A stretch of DNA of 64,000 nucleotides from Ciborinia camelliae (Eukaryota > Ascomycota > Leotiomycetes > Helotiales > Sclerotiniaceae): contig JANPYM010000015.1 of NCBI GenBank assembly GCA_025890175.1, forward strand, positions 232,068-296,067. Direction: 5' to 3'. Under the pieces are notes generated by a model. That model was not told where the DNA came from. It searched no databases and saw nothing but the letters and a program-made list of their open reading frames with translations. Made by a program: the position numbers and the translations under genes. The first letter of the stretch is position 1, and each line of letters opens with the position of its first letter. This document shows positions 37,801 through 50,500 of this stretch, piece after piece.

Positions 37801-40466
37801 CTAAGTTCTGAAGTGCTCAATGGGCTTGAAGCACTTGGGGATGAGCCAGCTGGGACGGTCGATGAACCAGTTGGAACTGGAGTCAAGGAAATTGGGCATG
37901 CAGTTTCACCAGACATAAGGACACCAGATGAAACACATGGAGCAGAGCTTGAAGCACTTGGGGATGAGCCAACTGGGACACTTGAAATGCCGCTAAGATC
38001 TCCGGTGGTTTGAGCTGGGGAAGATGGAGATGGTGCGCTTGAAGATGCAGCTGGTCCGGTTGATTGAGCTGGGGCAGAAGAAACTGGGGCACTTGATGAA
38101 GCGGATGATCCAGTTGATTGAGCTGGGGCAGAAGATACTGGGGCAGATCCAGATGGTCCGCTTGAAGCTGGGGCAGAAGAAACTGGGGCACTTGATGAAG
38201 CGGATGATCCAGTTGATTGAGCTGGGGCACTTGATGCTGGGGCAGAAGAAACTGGGGCACTTGATGAAGCGGATGATCCAGTTGATTGAGCTGGGGCACT
38301 TGATGCTGGGGCAGAAGAAACTGGTGCACTTGATGAAGCGGATGATCCAGTTGATTGAGCTGGGGCACTTGATGCTGGGGCAGAAGAAACTGGGGCACTT
38401 GAAGCTGGGGCAGAAGAAACTGGGGCACTTGAAGCTGGGACAGAAGATACTGGGGCAGATCCAGATGGTCCACTTGAAGCTGGGGCAGAAGAAACTGGGG
38501 CAGAAGAAACTGGGGCAGATCCAGATGGTCCACTTGAAGAAGATGGGCCAGCTGGGACGGTTGAAGATCCGCTAACTCCACTAGTGCTTGTTTGACCTGG
38601 GGTTGTGGCGGAAACTGGGCATGCAGTTTGACCGGAGAGAACAGGGCCAGATGAAACACATGGCATTGAAGCAGTTGCGGAGCCAGATGAGGAAGGAACG
38701 CTTCCAGAGCTTGAAGCACTTGGGGTAGAACCAACAACAGGGATGAAAGAACCAACAACAGGGACGGAAGAGGTTCCGCTAAGGACTCCAGAGGTAGTTG
38801 GGACAGGAACGGAAGAAGAGATGCTTCCAGAACCAATCACAACAGATGATGTACCAACAATCGCAGTGGACAAAGCAGATGAGATGGATGCCAAGTTGGT
38901 GCTTGTGGCTCCATTACCAGCGGGGGTAACAGGGATTGATGTCGAAGATGGGACATCAAAAGTAGAAATGCTGGTAGATGGAACTGGAACAAGAGTGATT
39001 GTACCTGGGATGGTTGATGGCTTAACCTTGGTGGTGGTGGTAGTCCTGGGGGGAGCTGATGCTGGGGTTCCTCCGGTTTGGGTCGCTGTAACTGGGCAAA
39101 TAGTGGTGTAATCGACAACGGTTTGAGTAACAACAGTGGTAGATTGCTGTCTTCCTGGGCAATGAATAACGTTGGCAGCACAGCTGGTGATGGTAGTAGT
39201 CTGTGTGGTGTAAACGGTAGATGTGACCAACGATGCGGGGGAGGTGATAGTACCGGTGCCTGTCGCAGTTCCATTTGAGTACATTGAAGTTCCAGTTGGG
39301 AGAGAAGTAGCTGGGGTAACGACGGCAGCTAAAGCACGAGTAGAAACAGGTCTAGTTGTGCAAATAGCAACAAGCTTAGCAGCATTCAATGTAACGGCAG
39401 CAGTTGGTGCAATCTCGAACTTGGCGAAATCGACCTTGGCAACGGCAGCGGCGTATGCAGCAACATTTACATCGCAAGAACCAGTGATGGAAAGTGGACA
39501 AGCACTAGTGCTTCCAATTTCGGTGATGTATTGGAGCAAATCAGCGTAGACGGCAAGTTCGAAGCCATATCCAACACCCAAAAGAGAGACGGTAGTACCA
39601 GCCTCAATTCTGCAACGAATGGCAGCTTGCAATGTAGCCTCACCAGCAAGAACAATGATAGGAAGTTCGTTCATGACGGCTCCATCGAAGTTATAGTTCT
39701 TGATGGCACCGGCCAAAAGGTCAACAGTAAGAGTAGCGCCTTGTGGGAAGGAGAATTCGAAACCAGCAGAGAGATCGACTTCAGCATCAATGGAGATGAC
39801 CAAGTCGAGGAAGAGATTTAAACCAACAGAAACAGAATCGAGAAGAGAGACATCGGCAACAAGACCAGCTTCGAAGATGTTGAGAGTGTAAGTGGCTGCT
39901 TCGGTAGCAAAGACATCAAGTTCGATATGTCCTCCAACTTTCTCCAAAGAGATCAAACACTCCAAGCTTGCGGCCTCGAGAATGGTTTCGTAAGGGTGAA
40001 CCAAGAATTCGAGAACTTCATCGACGATACTGGTAGAAATTTCGGCGACGGTGTTTGTGACGACTGCTGTACCCCATGTTCGACAATCAACACACTTGAT
40101 TTGAACTCCTGCTGCACTTCCAAAGCTGATTCCAACTTCTGCACCAAGACCGGCGTCAAGAATACCGAATACATCCAATGCGTTGCTGACCCCACTACAA
40201 ATAAATTAGCAAAAAGATGGGAGTAATTTGATCTTCGGTGACCCTTACGTATTTAACAAGGTCACATTCTGCTTGGAGCATCCAATGTCGTGACTGCAGA
40301 TCTCTTTGTTGGAATGTCTGGCAACGATACCAACATTGGCATCGATACCAATGCTGGCATCAACACGATCAGAGTAGAGAGCTGGTGCGTAAGCTGGCGG
40401 ATATGCTACAACATTTGTAGCTAGGACTGCCCCAACAAGGGCTGTCCCTAGAGACGACGAAAACAT
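34847..40466 (-). CDS. GPI-anchored Ser/Thr/Pro-rich cell-wall protein with Cys modules, 1837 aa
   Basis: Three exons (40466-40249, 40194-35187, 35134-34847), joined with GTAAGG and GTAAGT donors, give 1837 aa. A signal peptide (MFSSSLGTALVGAVLATNVVA) is followed by an ordered domain to about residue 370. Then come about 1350 residues of SSAPV/SSAPA-type repeats, expected to be heavily O-glycosylated. Embedded are 12 two-cysteine modules (C-[VA]-S...G-[QE]-[TS]-A-C) and five TT[IV]CPxT-type modules; the fifth has lost its cysteine. The last exon ends FTGSASRSSISMGLVAVVMGAIALL, a GPI-attachment signal. The architecture matches fungal wall adhesins (Flo/Eap1-like CP motifs); binding or structural function is inferred. 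DNA repeats (60-bp units at 36761-36940, about 69-bp units at 38060-38470) make the length likely to vary between strains. The N-terminal domain is not identified. Confidence 0.85.
36761..36940 (-). repeat. 60-bp coding tandem repeat, 3 copies
   Basis: Three nearly identical 60-bp units encode 20-residue blocks of the SSPASSAPVVSAPATSAPAV type in the wall protein. Identity at DNA level shows recent duplication. Confidence 0.9.
38060..38470 (-). repeat. About 69-bp coding tandem repeats, 4-5 copies
   Basis: Units encode SSAPAQSTGSSASSSAPVSSAPA in the wall protein, with a related shorter form. The repeat also creates a long meaningless plus-strand open frame. Confidence 0.85.
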
Positions 40467-42268
40467 AACGAATGAATTAACAATAAACGAAAATGAATGT
40501 GTTAAACGCGAGAAAAAAAAGAAACAAAAAAAGATTGTAACAGGCCTAAAAAGGACCTTTCGTAAAGAGAGTGGTAAAGAATGCAATGCAGGCTTGGGAA
40601 TTAGAAGAATCTGGGAGAGATGAACATCTTTTAAAGACGACGACCTCCTCATTCTCGCCCCTGAGGCTGGTGAAGCTTGACAGGATGATCATCTCGAATT
40701 AGAAAGGTACATCGGCTGTCCGAAATGAAAGTGTCTTTCCTGTATTCCCTGTTCTGTTCTTAGCTAAAACTTAAGAGACAATCATTCTCCATATTTAGCA
40801 TAAAAATATGGGGTACCTTCGGATGAATTGTGAATAGTTCCAAACCGTCGATATACTCGATCTCTCATAGGCTTCATCTGATAGAATCCGGGATAAAAAT
40901 AATGACATTGTGGATAATACTACCAAGGAGGAATTATACCAAAGCACTCGATAAAATTGGAATTGTGGATGTAACCTTATGAGGGAGGACTTAAACTCTT
41001 CTGGAAGGGAACAGGGGAAACGAACATTGAAAGACTTTTGACCCTCTCGACCCTCTTGACCCTCTTGACCCTCTTGACCCTCTTGACCCTCTTGACTCTT
41101 TTGACCCAATGAAGACCGTCCAATAAAGACCGACATTTCTTGAAATTATTAATATTGATCGACGTTAGAGGGTGAGCCATACACCCATTTGGAATGATTC
41201 GACTAATGAATAATAACCATGTTACCATGCTCGGAAACTCCCTTGAAGCTATACAGTATGAAGTTAGTAGTGGGTCGGCACGTCCCCTTGACACCTCGAG
41301 AACTTGAAAGAAGTTTCGGTGTTTCCTGTCTCAGGTTGAAGAATTCCAGGCCCAAATACCGCAACTGCCTCCTGGAATAAACTTCTAGCGTGAATAAAAA
41401 GCTCACCGGTATTAATTGTTTCGAGATGCCGAACGCCCGCCGCCCCGGGAAGAATAACTTGTGGTCCCTGAAAACGTGGTTATGTCCTTGGAGATATGTA
41501 GTATGTACCTATGTTCGAAAGCTATTAGGAAGGGATAAAGTTCATATGTTTGATAATGCATCCAATGATGCCAATCCATCCTCACCTGGGCAATAATGAA
41601 ATGTAGAAAACATTGATCCGTATTCAAAATGAGGTGTTTTGAACTGATAATGGGATGCCTTCATTTCCAATCTCCCTCCCCGCCGAGAGATTTGGTAACC
41701 AAAGAAATACAAGAATAGATAAGACTTCCCAATTTATCACCTCCTTGGATCAAATTAGGATCAAATTGAGATCAAATTGTCAAGATGGGATTGTGCAAGT
41801 ATGCTGTTGTCATAAAGTTGAGATCTGCATTTGATAGGTGTACGTTCCCACTTCTGATGATGACTCCGGCAATGCCATTATTCTACGCTAGGTCTCGGCC
41901 GCTAGGCTAGCTTGGTTTTAGCCCATATATTTAGCGAGATCACCCATTGCCGCGTATGGGAGTCAGGCTAAATAAAAGTTATATTCTCAGCCTCGCATTG
42001 ACGCAGGGGCTAGAACCGTTCTGGAGCCTTCATCAAATTTACAATTTAACATACCAAAACATCGGAACCAAGGTAATTACCCAGGTAAGCATACGAGGAA
42101 GAGGAACGCGAGCATAGCCTGGTGGGGCTTACTGGGATCTTCTATTGCGGCTTTTCCACCCGCGTCACTGAAGCTTCAAGTTCCTTGCCAAAGGCACATT
42201 CGAGGCTTACGAGCTACAGTACATTGCACCAAACATCTCAGCCTCCCCTATCACTACCATTACTCATC
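40467..42268. other. Intergenic between the wall-protein gene and Bud13
   Basis: A 1.8-kb divergent promoter region. It contains a 9-bp GACCCTCTT tandem array at 41035-41107 and a repeated GGATCAAATT(A/G)-type motif at 41747-41775. A long open frame upstream of Bud13 in the same frame is not used, because the family start is at 42269. No other gene is seen. Confidence 0.5.
41035..41107 (-). repeat. 9-bp tandem repeat (GACCCTCTT)n, about 7 copies
   Basis: Seven units with minor variants, about 570 bp upstream of the wall-protein start codon. It is purine-rich on the coding strand. Confidence 0.85.
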
Positions 42269-43225
42269 ATGTCACTCTCCTCCTACCTAGCCAAAAACTA
42301 CCTCACCGCCTCCTCCTCCTCCTCGTCCAGTACAACCAAAAAGCGCAAACGCAAGGCCGCCCCCCAAAGTGGCCTCATAATTGCCGATGACGATGCACCT
42401 GGTTGGCCCAACCCTCAAGACCATGCCTCGGACGAAGATACTCCCATGATATCCAACCACTCCTCATCCGAGTTCCGCAAATCAAAAAAATCCGCCTGGA
42501 AAACTGTCGGTGTGCCCGCTCTCCAACCGCAAAATGATAATGTGGAAGCAGATAGAATAATACAAGAAGCTGCTGCTGAGAATTCGGCCGCGCTACATCA
42601 GGATGAGGAACCTACGATTGAAGAAAATCGTGGCGGACTACAAACTGCCGATGCAGCAGCCCTACAATTTGAGAAGCGGAAACGGGACGAAGCTGCACAA
42701 TGGGCGAGGGAATCTTCACATACTGGTGGTTCGAGCAAGAACAGAAAGACAGAAGAGACCGTATACCGAGATGCAACGGGTCGACGAATCGACATAAGCA
42801 TGCGGCGGTCGGAAGCCAAGAAAGAAATGGACGAAAAGGCCCGCAAGGAATTAGAAGAGAAAGAAGCGCAAAAAGGTGATGTACAATTATTAGCCAAAGC
42901 CAAGAGGCGAGAGGAGTTAGACGAGGCACGGTTTATGACTGTGGCAAGGGGAGTAAATGATGTGGAGATGAACGAGGAGTTGAAGGAGGTAGAACGGTGG
43001 AATGATCCTGCGATGCAATTCCTGAGTAAGGAGAAGAAGGGGAAAAGCAAGACGGGGAAACCATTGTATCAAGGTGCCGCGGCGCCCAATCGTTATGGGA
43101 TTCGTCCGGGGCATCGATGGGATGGGGTGGATAGGGGAAATGGGTGGGAGGCGGAGAGGTTTAAGGGGGAGAATAGAAGGGCGAGAAATAAGGATTTGGA
43201 TTTCCAGTGGCAGATGGATACTTAG
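42269..43225 (+). CDS. BUD13: Bud13/CWC26, pre-mRNA splicing RES-complex subunit
   Basis: An uninterrupted frame of 318 aa. I choose the ATG at 42269, because MSLSSYLAKNYLTA matches the usual N-terminus of the family; the frame is open a further 49 codons upstream but without family-like sequence. The C-terminus carries the diagnostic Bud13 block (YQGAAAPNRYGIRPGHRWDG then VDRGNGWE, about residues 260-292). The middle is a charged helical region with ETVYRDATGRRIDI, also typical. Bud13 joins Snu17 and Pml1 in the RES complex, which helps splicing and nuclear retention of unspliced pre-mRNA in the activated spliceosome. The length is close to other fungal Bud13 proteins. The gene is convergent with Tfg1, 490 bp apart. 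Confidence 0.93.
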   Translation: MSLSSYLAKNYLTASSSSSSSTTKKRKRKAAPQSGLIIADDDAPGWPNPQDHASDEDTPMISNHSSSEFRKSKKSAWKTVGVPALQPQNDNVEADRIIQEAAAENSAALHQDEEPTIEENRGGLQTADAAALQFEKRKRDEAAQWARESSHTGGSSKNRKTEETVYRDATGRRIDISMRRSEAKKEMDEKARKELEEKEAQKGDVQLLAKAKRREELDEARFMTVARGVNDVEMNEELKEVERWNDPAMQFLSKEKKGKSKTGKPLYQGAAAPNRYGIRPGHRWDGVDRGNGWEAERFKGENRRARNKDLDFQWQMDT

Positions 43226-43715
43226 GTTGCAAGATACACATAGCAGATTGATTATTTCGATCGGAGTTCAGATAATGAAAGACATGAAATCCATTTTGAC
43301 GTTCATTTGATTTTGTATGTTCTCATTTCATTCCCTATGTAGGTTCTGAAGACAAACTATGAATGATATCTGAAAACATCAGAAGATCTATGCGCACACA
43401 GTCCGATAGACCTCGTATGCATGTGCCATGGATAGCACTTTTCTTCCCTCGCAATTGGCATTCGCCATTAACATCATTCCTCAATTCTGAAGGCCATTCG
43501 GCCATTCGCTTTCTTCCCAATGCATCGAAATGCTTTTGTACCAAATTTGTTTCATTCGGACATGGCGACCACTGCACCTGCCTCTTATTTTCATATCACA
43601 AAAGCTCCTCGCAAGGTATTAAACCACTCTCCTTTCACAATCAAATTACCTCCCCAATTATAATTCGCCACCAAAAACCCTCCCTGTCCATCAACCGCCC
43701 ACGACACCTTACTCT

Positions 43716-46038
43716 CTAAACCTTTGGTCGCAAAAGTTTATCGGCTCCATATTTGGTATTTCTCTTAATCATGGCCATAAATTCTGTCTTTGTAGTTTGT
43801 CCTTCACTATCGCCGACTCTACCACGGAAGTGTACGAGCAATTGACTAATGGAGATACCCGACAAAGGCAGAGCAGCTATAATTTCTTTGGGCGTAATTG
43901 GTCCGGAACCAGAGGGCGCTATAGGTTCTATGATTAAATTATTAGTAAGCTCTTATTTTTTGACATTGGATTTCCGATGATAGAGTGCGACTTACCAGCT
44001 GCTTGAGCAGGGCTACCAGCACGGCTACCGTTTGCTGGACTACCAGGTCTTGAAGCTGTTGGTGATCCTCCAATACGGAGAGTAATTTTCTTCTTCTTTG
44101 CAACTGCTCCATCTGACATTTCGCCTCCTGTAGCTTCTCCATCGCTCGTAGCTCCTTGCGGGTTTGGTGGCGTGGAACTGATTCTTGAAAGGTCGGATGG
44201 ATTTACGGACATTTTGACAATGGAAGATTTTGTCTGGGTTTGACCTAGAAGTGGTTGTGAGGATGGTGTTGGAGACATTGGCCTTGAACCTGGGATTGGG
44301 GTAGATGTACCTGTAGCTTGGGATGAGCCAACATGCTTCTTCTTATGCTTCTTCCTGGATGATTCGTCTCCACTGGATTCCGATAGGTTTGGAGATCCTG
44401 CTCTCTTGAGGCTCTTGGATTTCTTCATGGGATCCGTGTGCTTAGGTCGACCAGAAGGTGTGTTGTTTCCTTTCGATGAAGTACCTGGAGTCTTTGCTTC
44501 AGCTTTTAACTTGGCTTTGGCCTCTTCATCCTTTTTCTTGTCAATCTCCTTTTGCTTCTCTTCATCGGAGGTATCATCTTCGCTCTTTTCATTGTTAGTA
44601 AGTAGACAAGACAGATTTGCAATATACATACCTCTGAAGAAAGATATGGATTGCTAGAATCACTATCGTAAATGTAGTTCTTTTCGCGCTTCGTCAAAGC
44701 CTTTCGGACACCCTTTCCTAATAGTCTCTTCGCCTCTTCTTCTTGCTCTTCTTTAATGAAATCTTTCTCCACAGTTTCTTCATCAGCTTCACCAAACAAG
44801 TTTGCTGATCTCTGATCCTGCCTAATTTTCTCTTGGGCAAACCTTGTATCCTCATCCATATCTGGTTCAACTGTGGCAAGTTCGTCATCGTCCTGGAATA
44901 AATCATCTTCATCAAAATCGAGTTCATCAATATCTCTTGTTTCGTTTCTGCTTGATCCTTTGAAACTGGAGCTCTCAGTCTTGACAGTGTACAATTTGTT
45001 CATTCCTCTGATATTTTCCTCATGTGCACGTCGTGCTTCATTTTGCTCATGTGTCTTCATGGCCCATCTAGATTCTTTGGTCTTTTTGTTCAACAGAGCT
45101 TCAGCTTCATCAATTGTAAGAGTGTTGAACTTGTTCTTTGAAGTGAACTTGTACCATTTTTCAACCGGGAGCATCTTAAAAGCACTTCCCTCCGTGAAGA
45201 ACATAACATTAACTTCCGACAAGGCACTCTCATAATTACCGACCCAGGTATTTTTATTGTCAGCATCTTCCAGGTGCCAGGGTAAAGCTTCCTCATATCT
45301 AAGATCAGACTCTTTCTTTTGCTCTGCTGTCTTATCTAGTCGATGTACTTGAGTAGTCTTTTCATTTCGAAAGGATAGAGATTTTCGCTGTGCAGCTCCT
45401 GTACCATTGTTGCCAGTAGGAGCTATCTGTGCACGATCTGCAAGCTTCTGTGCTTCTTTCTCGGCCTTCAATATTTCTTGTCTTTCTCTCTCCTTTGAAT
45501 CAACTAAATCCTCCATTACCGTGTCTTCGTCCTTTAATGCTTTACCAGCAGGTGGTTGTCGAGGGTCTCTGCGATGAAGAGAAATTGGTGGAGTGAAATC
45601 GGCTTGATTTGTAGGGTCAACCTCTTTCTTTCCAGCAAATCTCATGGCATGATATCGTATTCCATCACGCAAAGCCCGCCTGGTAGTGAAAAGAGGGTAA
45701 TCTGTAAATTCTCCTTTGGGAGGATGCGTCCAACCACCATATGTTTGTGTCTGCCTTGGCGCAACTTTACCGTTAGCAGGAATTGGACCTCTAGGACCTG
45801 GTGCTCGTGGACCGGAAAGATTGTTTAATGGTGTTGAGCCATTTGGTCTAGCTTGTGTCGAGCCGTTCAAGTTCGCGCCGGCAGGTTTAGAAGGAACATT
45901 CGGTCTGCGAATGGGTTTCTTTCGCGGTCTCAGAGGATCGGCAGCCTTGGGTTTACGTGTATATTGTGGTGCGCCACCGCTGTTAGGAGTGGGGGTTGGA
46001 GTTTGTCCATTTGACACGCCAGATGGTGAGGCAGACAT
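43716..46038 (-). CDS. TFG1: TFIIF alpha subunit (RAP74/Tfg1)
   Basis: Three exons (46038-44632, 44584-43996, 43927-43716) give 735 aa. The first intron is only 47 nt, with a perfect TACTAAC branch site and an AAG acceptor. The second is 68 nt. The start is taken as MSASPSGVSNGQ at 46038; an in-frame ATG 25 codons upstream looks like leader. The N-terminal TFIIF-alpha fold is visible from FTDYPLFTTRRALRDGIRYH (about 111-130) through PWHLEDADNKNTWVGNYESA (about 253-272) to VEKWYKFTSK. A long acidic/basic low-complexity linker follows. The C-terminal winged helix (TPKEIIAALPLSGISISQLL then LVHFRGRVGD) ends the protein. TFIIF binds Pol II and supports promoter escape and elongation. It is divergent from the Cid1-like gene, with which it shares a 1.5-kb upstream region. 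Confidence 0.95.
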
Positions 46039-47521
46039 CTTGAATGGTTGTTCGGAAGTACCGAGATTCTGACTTCTGGAAGGAAAGTTCGGTCTATGGA
46101 GGAAAAGAGACAATAGATAGTCAAGTCTGGTGAAGTGAAAGACTATTCAATATGTTTCTTCCTCTGTGAAATGAATTTGGGACTTGTTGTTGCCTTGAAA
46201 TGAATGAAATCTATTCAATCGCAAAGGTTGAAAAGCGCCAGTATCTTTATTCTCAAAAGTTGCACTCATATGCTATTGATCGTGTCACAATAACTTTGGG
46301 AATATATATCGGTTGATGGAAGTTTCAGCTTTTTGTTGTGGTAGTTGATCCGTTCTTTGTTGTAATAAGTTGCTTTGTGAGTTGACTTCTAGGATGTAGA
46401 CTTTTGATCTATTTCTGTTTCTGCCATCCAAGATACAATCGGTCGGGTGCCATGACAAGCAGCCAAAGCCAAAGCACACTAGTTCCAAGCGGGCATAGTG
46501 TTGACCGAGATCGACAATCCCTGTCGATACTAGGTACAGTCAACAATGTTACATTTTTACCATACCTACCTAATAAGGTTTGACCATTTTAAGTGCATTT
46601 TAACCATTTTTACTAGGATTCACATAGGATGGATGGATATGATAACCGTCCATGATAACCGTCCATGATAACCGTCCACGGGTACTTGCCTTGGAGCTTA
46701 TTAATAAGCACCAAAAGCCAAAGCTTCTTTTCCCATCTTGATATTCAAGGTTCCATCCAACCTTGGAAGGTTTGTATCAAATCATCAAATCATCAAATCA
46801 TCCAACCTGGCACCTCCAGCTGGCTTGCAAAGCCTGGTTGATCATATTCATACATATTCATACATACCTACCTATTCATACATAGGTATCAGCCTCATCA
46901 CCTGATGGGCAGTCTTGGAGCTCAGGTCCCGTCTACTTCTTGACTTGATTTGGTGAAAACCCTTTTCAAGTTGACAAAACAACCATCACTCTTTGAACTA
47001 CTAGGTATTTATATTACCTAGTCTAGTAATAGGTACCGGTACCTACCTAGGTATCTCAATAGGTATCATCCATCTTTTACAATAGGATGGGTGGAAAGAG
47101 AAAAATAATATTCTAGATCTCCTCCAAACCAAACCAAACCAAAACACATTGAACCTTCCATTTGATCTGAACTCAACTCGCCATCAATACCTAGGTAGCT
47201 AGCTTTTGGTCATTTGTGACGGTTCATCGTCACTTCCTCCAATCATTTTCATCAACTTCTTGTTCATGAATCACATTGATATTGATATCAACATCTAACC
47301 TAAACCTTGGAAGATTGCTCCAGAACTTCATCATCACATGATCAGTCCTCACTGATTTTTATCACTTTCAGAGTAGATCTAGTCCAAAGGGTGTGTTGGT
47401 TATCAAAAGACAGTGAGCATCATCAGCATCATATCAATTTCTGGTTTTGATTCAATTGATATTTGCTCCCCGCAACATTTCAAAAATCCCCAATTGCCAT
47501 CATACATTTACAATTACAAGG
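46039..47521. promoter_or_regulatory. Divergent promoter region of TFG1 and the Cid1-like gene
   Basis: 1.48 kb separates two oppositely transcribed genes. It holds three tandem GATAACCGTCCAT units at about 46640-46680. It also holds many copies and inversions of ACCTACCT/AGGTAGGT, including TACCTACCTAGGTA near 47041 and CTACTAGGTATTTATATTAC at about 46999. CT-rich and CAAACC tracts lie close to the Cid1-like start. Regulation cannot be read directly, but the region clearly serves both genes. Confidence 0.6.
46640..46680 (+). repeat. 13-bp tandem repeat GATAACCGTCCAT, 3 copies
   Basis: Three consecutive units, the last ending CCACG, lie in the divergent promoter. It may be a transcription factor site cluster or chance duplication. 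Confidence 0.75.
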
Positions 47522-50500
47522 ATGTTTCCAGCAGGGCAAGAGCATGCTGGCCACCTGCCTCAAGGAGGTTTTGGCGGTAATGGACTTGAGGATCGTCTCC
47601 GAGGTCTCATTCTCAATAACGCCAATGTCACCACAAATAATAAAACCATCAATATGCATCCACCTCCTGCAACCGGCACTGCTACTCCCCGCCTCCCACC
47701 GCACATGCTCTCAGCTAGTCCATCAGAGCAACAGCAATATCTATCAAACATGGCTGCCAGAGCTGCTGGATCATCACAGACCGTCCCCAACAATATTGCT
47801 CCATTGTCCCCACAGACTGGAAAGAAGAGGATGAATCAAGCACAAAGACGGCAAATGAATTCTCAATTCTCGATTCCAATTGACACCAGACAACAACAGC
47901 AACAGCAACAGCACCAAGATCAACACCCAGGTCCATCACCTCGAAACTACACACCTTATTTGGGACAGCAGCAACCCACACCATCCACATCTCGATCCTA
48001 TAACAATCACATGAATAATCAAAGACCGCAACAGCAGCAACAGTTTTCCCCACGTTACTCACACCAATCGCCCGCTTCTCCATATACACCTCAGATGGCT
48101 TATCAAAATTCTCCTAGGTCGGCGGGTTATTCAAATCAAGCAAGTTCAAGCCTTCAATTTCAAAAGCCAATCTACCCTCAGCAACACCAGCAACCTTGGC
48201 AAAATGTGAACCAAGCAAGTCCAGGACCAGGTTCTTTTGCTCCAAGGCCTATTCCACAAAATCGGCAATTGTATCAGCCAGGCCCTTCAGCTTCTGGTGG
48301 TCAAGGACGGAAGAGTTTTGGGGCGAATCCTGAAGAATTGATCAAGCAAAATGCATTCTTGAACAAATTGGCTGAAGAATGTGTTCCAAAAGTGGCGATT
48401 GACACTGATGAGGCAAACAAGAAAGAGGAGTTCCGAGCTCATATTGAAATGATTTGCAGAGCAGCAATTACGGAACATGAGAAAGAAGAGCTTGGCAACA
48501 AAGAATTTGATGCTTCGACTGTCGAATTGAAATGCTACGGAAGTTTGAGCTCGGGCTTTGCAACCAAGGGTTCGGATATGGATCTTGCAATACTCACACC
48601 ATTCTCGAATCCATCTGCGGAGTCATCGGAATCCCAGATACCACGGTTGTTGGAGAAAAGATTGCTGAGTCTTGGTTACGGCGCACGACTACTCACTAGA
48701 ACAAGAGTTCCTATTATCAAGCTTTGTGAAAAACCATTCGAAAAATTAATGACAGATCTTCTAGAGGAGCGTAGCAAGTGGGAGAATGGCTTGGGTGAAG
48801 GCCAAGATGATGATGATGATGATGCAGACGAAAGGCACTTGGAAAGTAATACATCCAAGTCCCCGAAACCAGCCCCGATAGACGCAGATTCGAAACTTAA
48901 ATCCTTGGCCAAGACTTCGAGCAATACAAGCAAACCCAGTAATAAAGGCGACGCACAACCGGACGAGAAAAAAACTATTACCTTGAAGCAAAAGGAGTAC
49001 CAAAATCTCATTGACTACCACATCTGTGCCAAACGTGCTTTGAAGAAACATGGCGGGCGCGATTTGTCTCTGAACTCCACTGAGCTTAATATGGAAGAGG
49101 CAAAGACTCTCAATAAAGTTTGTCGAGCTTTCATCCTTGGATTGCATTCTGAGGAATTATCCAACCGGCTAATTAATTATCCATCTATTTCTCCGTTATT
49201 TGATCCTTCCGTGCCTTTTGTACAGCGATCTTTGAATGGGATTTGCACACAGATTGAGGGGGAGAGATTAGCCATGGCATGGGAGAAGCGGTCATTATTC
49301 GAAGCAACTAATAAACAAGAGTCAGATGCTATCGTCCTTCTCGATACATGGAAGGTTCTGCAGAATAAAACAGGGCCACTCACCGAGTCTGAAATCTATA
49401 ATAGGCAATTGCACAACGCTTCAGAACGACTGAAGAAAATCCATTCCTTGCAGTTGTTATGTCTTGAACAGCTGATGTATGAGAGCCCACAACAATATCT
49501 TGCGAGGGTTGAGAGACTAAGGGAAGACCTTGAAGGCAGAGGATTTGCCCAAAACCTCATCCGTCTGCGCAATTTAACGGAAGAAGAAGTTGTCACCCAG
49601 TTTGTTAAGCATTACATCGATGGTATCCACAATAGTCAGATTCGAGAAGCCTTGCAATGCATGGAGGGAATAGCAACATTGAAAGATGCTGCTCGCCGAC
49701 ATCAAATTTTGCAGCTTGCGAAAGATTATGAACATGCTCTTGAGGTCAATCTCTACGATGAGAATTCCAAGCCCCATGTTGAACGATACATCCCGATATT
49801 GCGAGACCTTGCTAATAGGCAGTTTTACGTCGATTCTTCGCATGCGGAACTGGTAACCCTAATGCGCACTCTTCCTGATCCAACTCAAATATCACTCAAC
49901 AAACCGCGAGACCGATACAAAGATCATCTTGAATTTCCCAAGGATAAGGTTGGAATTCAATGCGATATCAATTTTTCAAATCATTTGGCCTTACATAACA
50001 CATTACTTCTCAGGCTGTACTCTGTTTGTGATCCTAGAGTCAAGATTGTGGTACTATTTGTGAAACATTGGGCAAAGATTCGCAGAATCAATACTCCATA
50101 CCGAGGTACTCTTGGTAGTTACGGCTATGTACTGATGGTTTTACACTACCTCATGAATATTGCTCAACCATCGGTCTTGCCCAACCTTCAACACATGAAC
50201 AAAGAGCCGCCTGTACATCTTTCTCCTGCCGAAAAGGAAGCCCAGACTACTTGCGATGGTCAAGATGTGAGATTTTGGAGAAACGAAGCAGAGATCAGAT
50301 CTTTGGCGGAGCGAAAAATGTTAACACACAACCATGACTCGGTAGGTATGTTGCTGCGGGGATTCTTCGAATACTTTGCACAGAGTGCACAGATGACAAC
50401 AGTTCAAGGGGTCAGGGGATTTGAATGGGGTCGGGAAGTTTTGAGTTTAAGATCAAACCATGGCATCCTCAGTAAACAGAAGAAGGGTTGGGTCGGGGCA

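Noticed and set aside
36079..38836. Long plus- and minus-strand frames overlapping the wall-protein gene
   Set aside because: They arise because 60-69-bp coding repeats keep several frames open. They have no start context or introns and only repetitive composition.
42122..42268. N-terminal extension of Bud13 from the upstream in-frame ATG
   Set aside because: The family starts at the MSLSSYLAKNYL segment, and the 49 upstream codons read like leader sequence.
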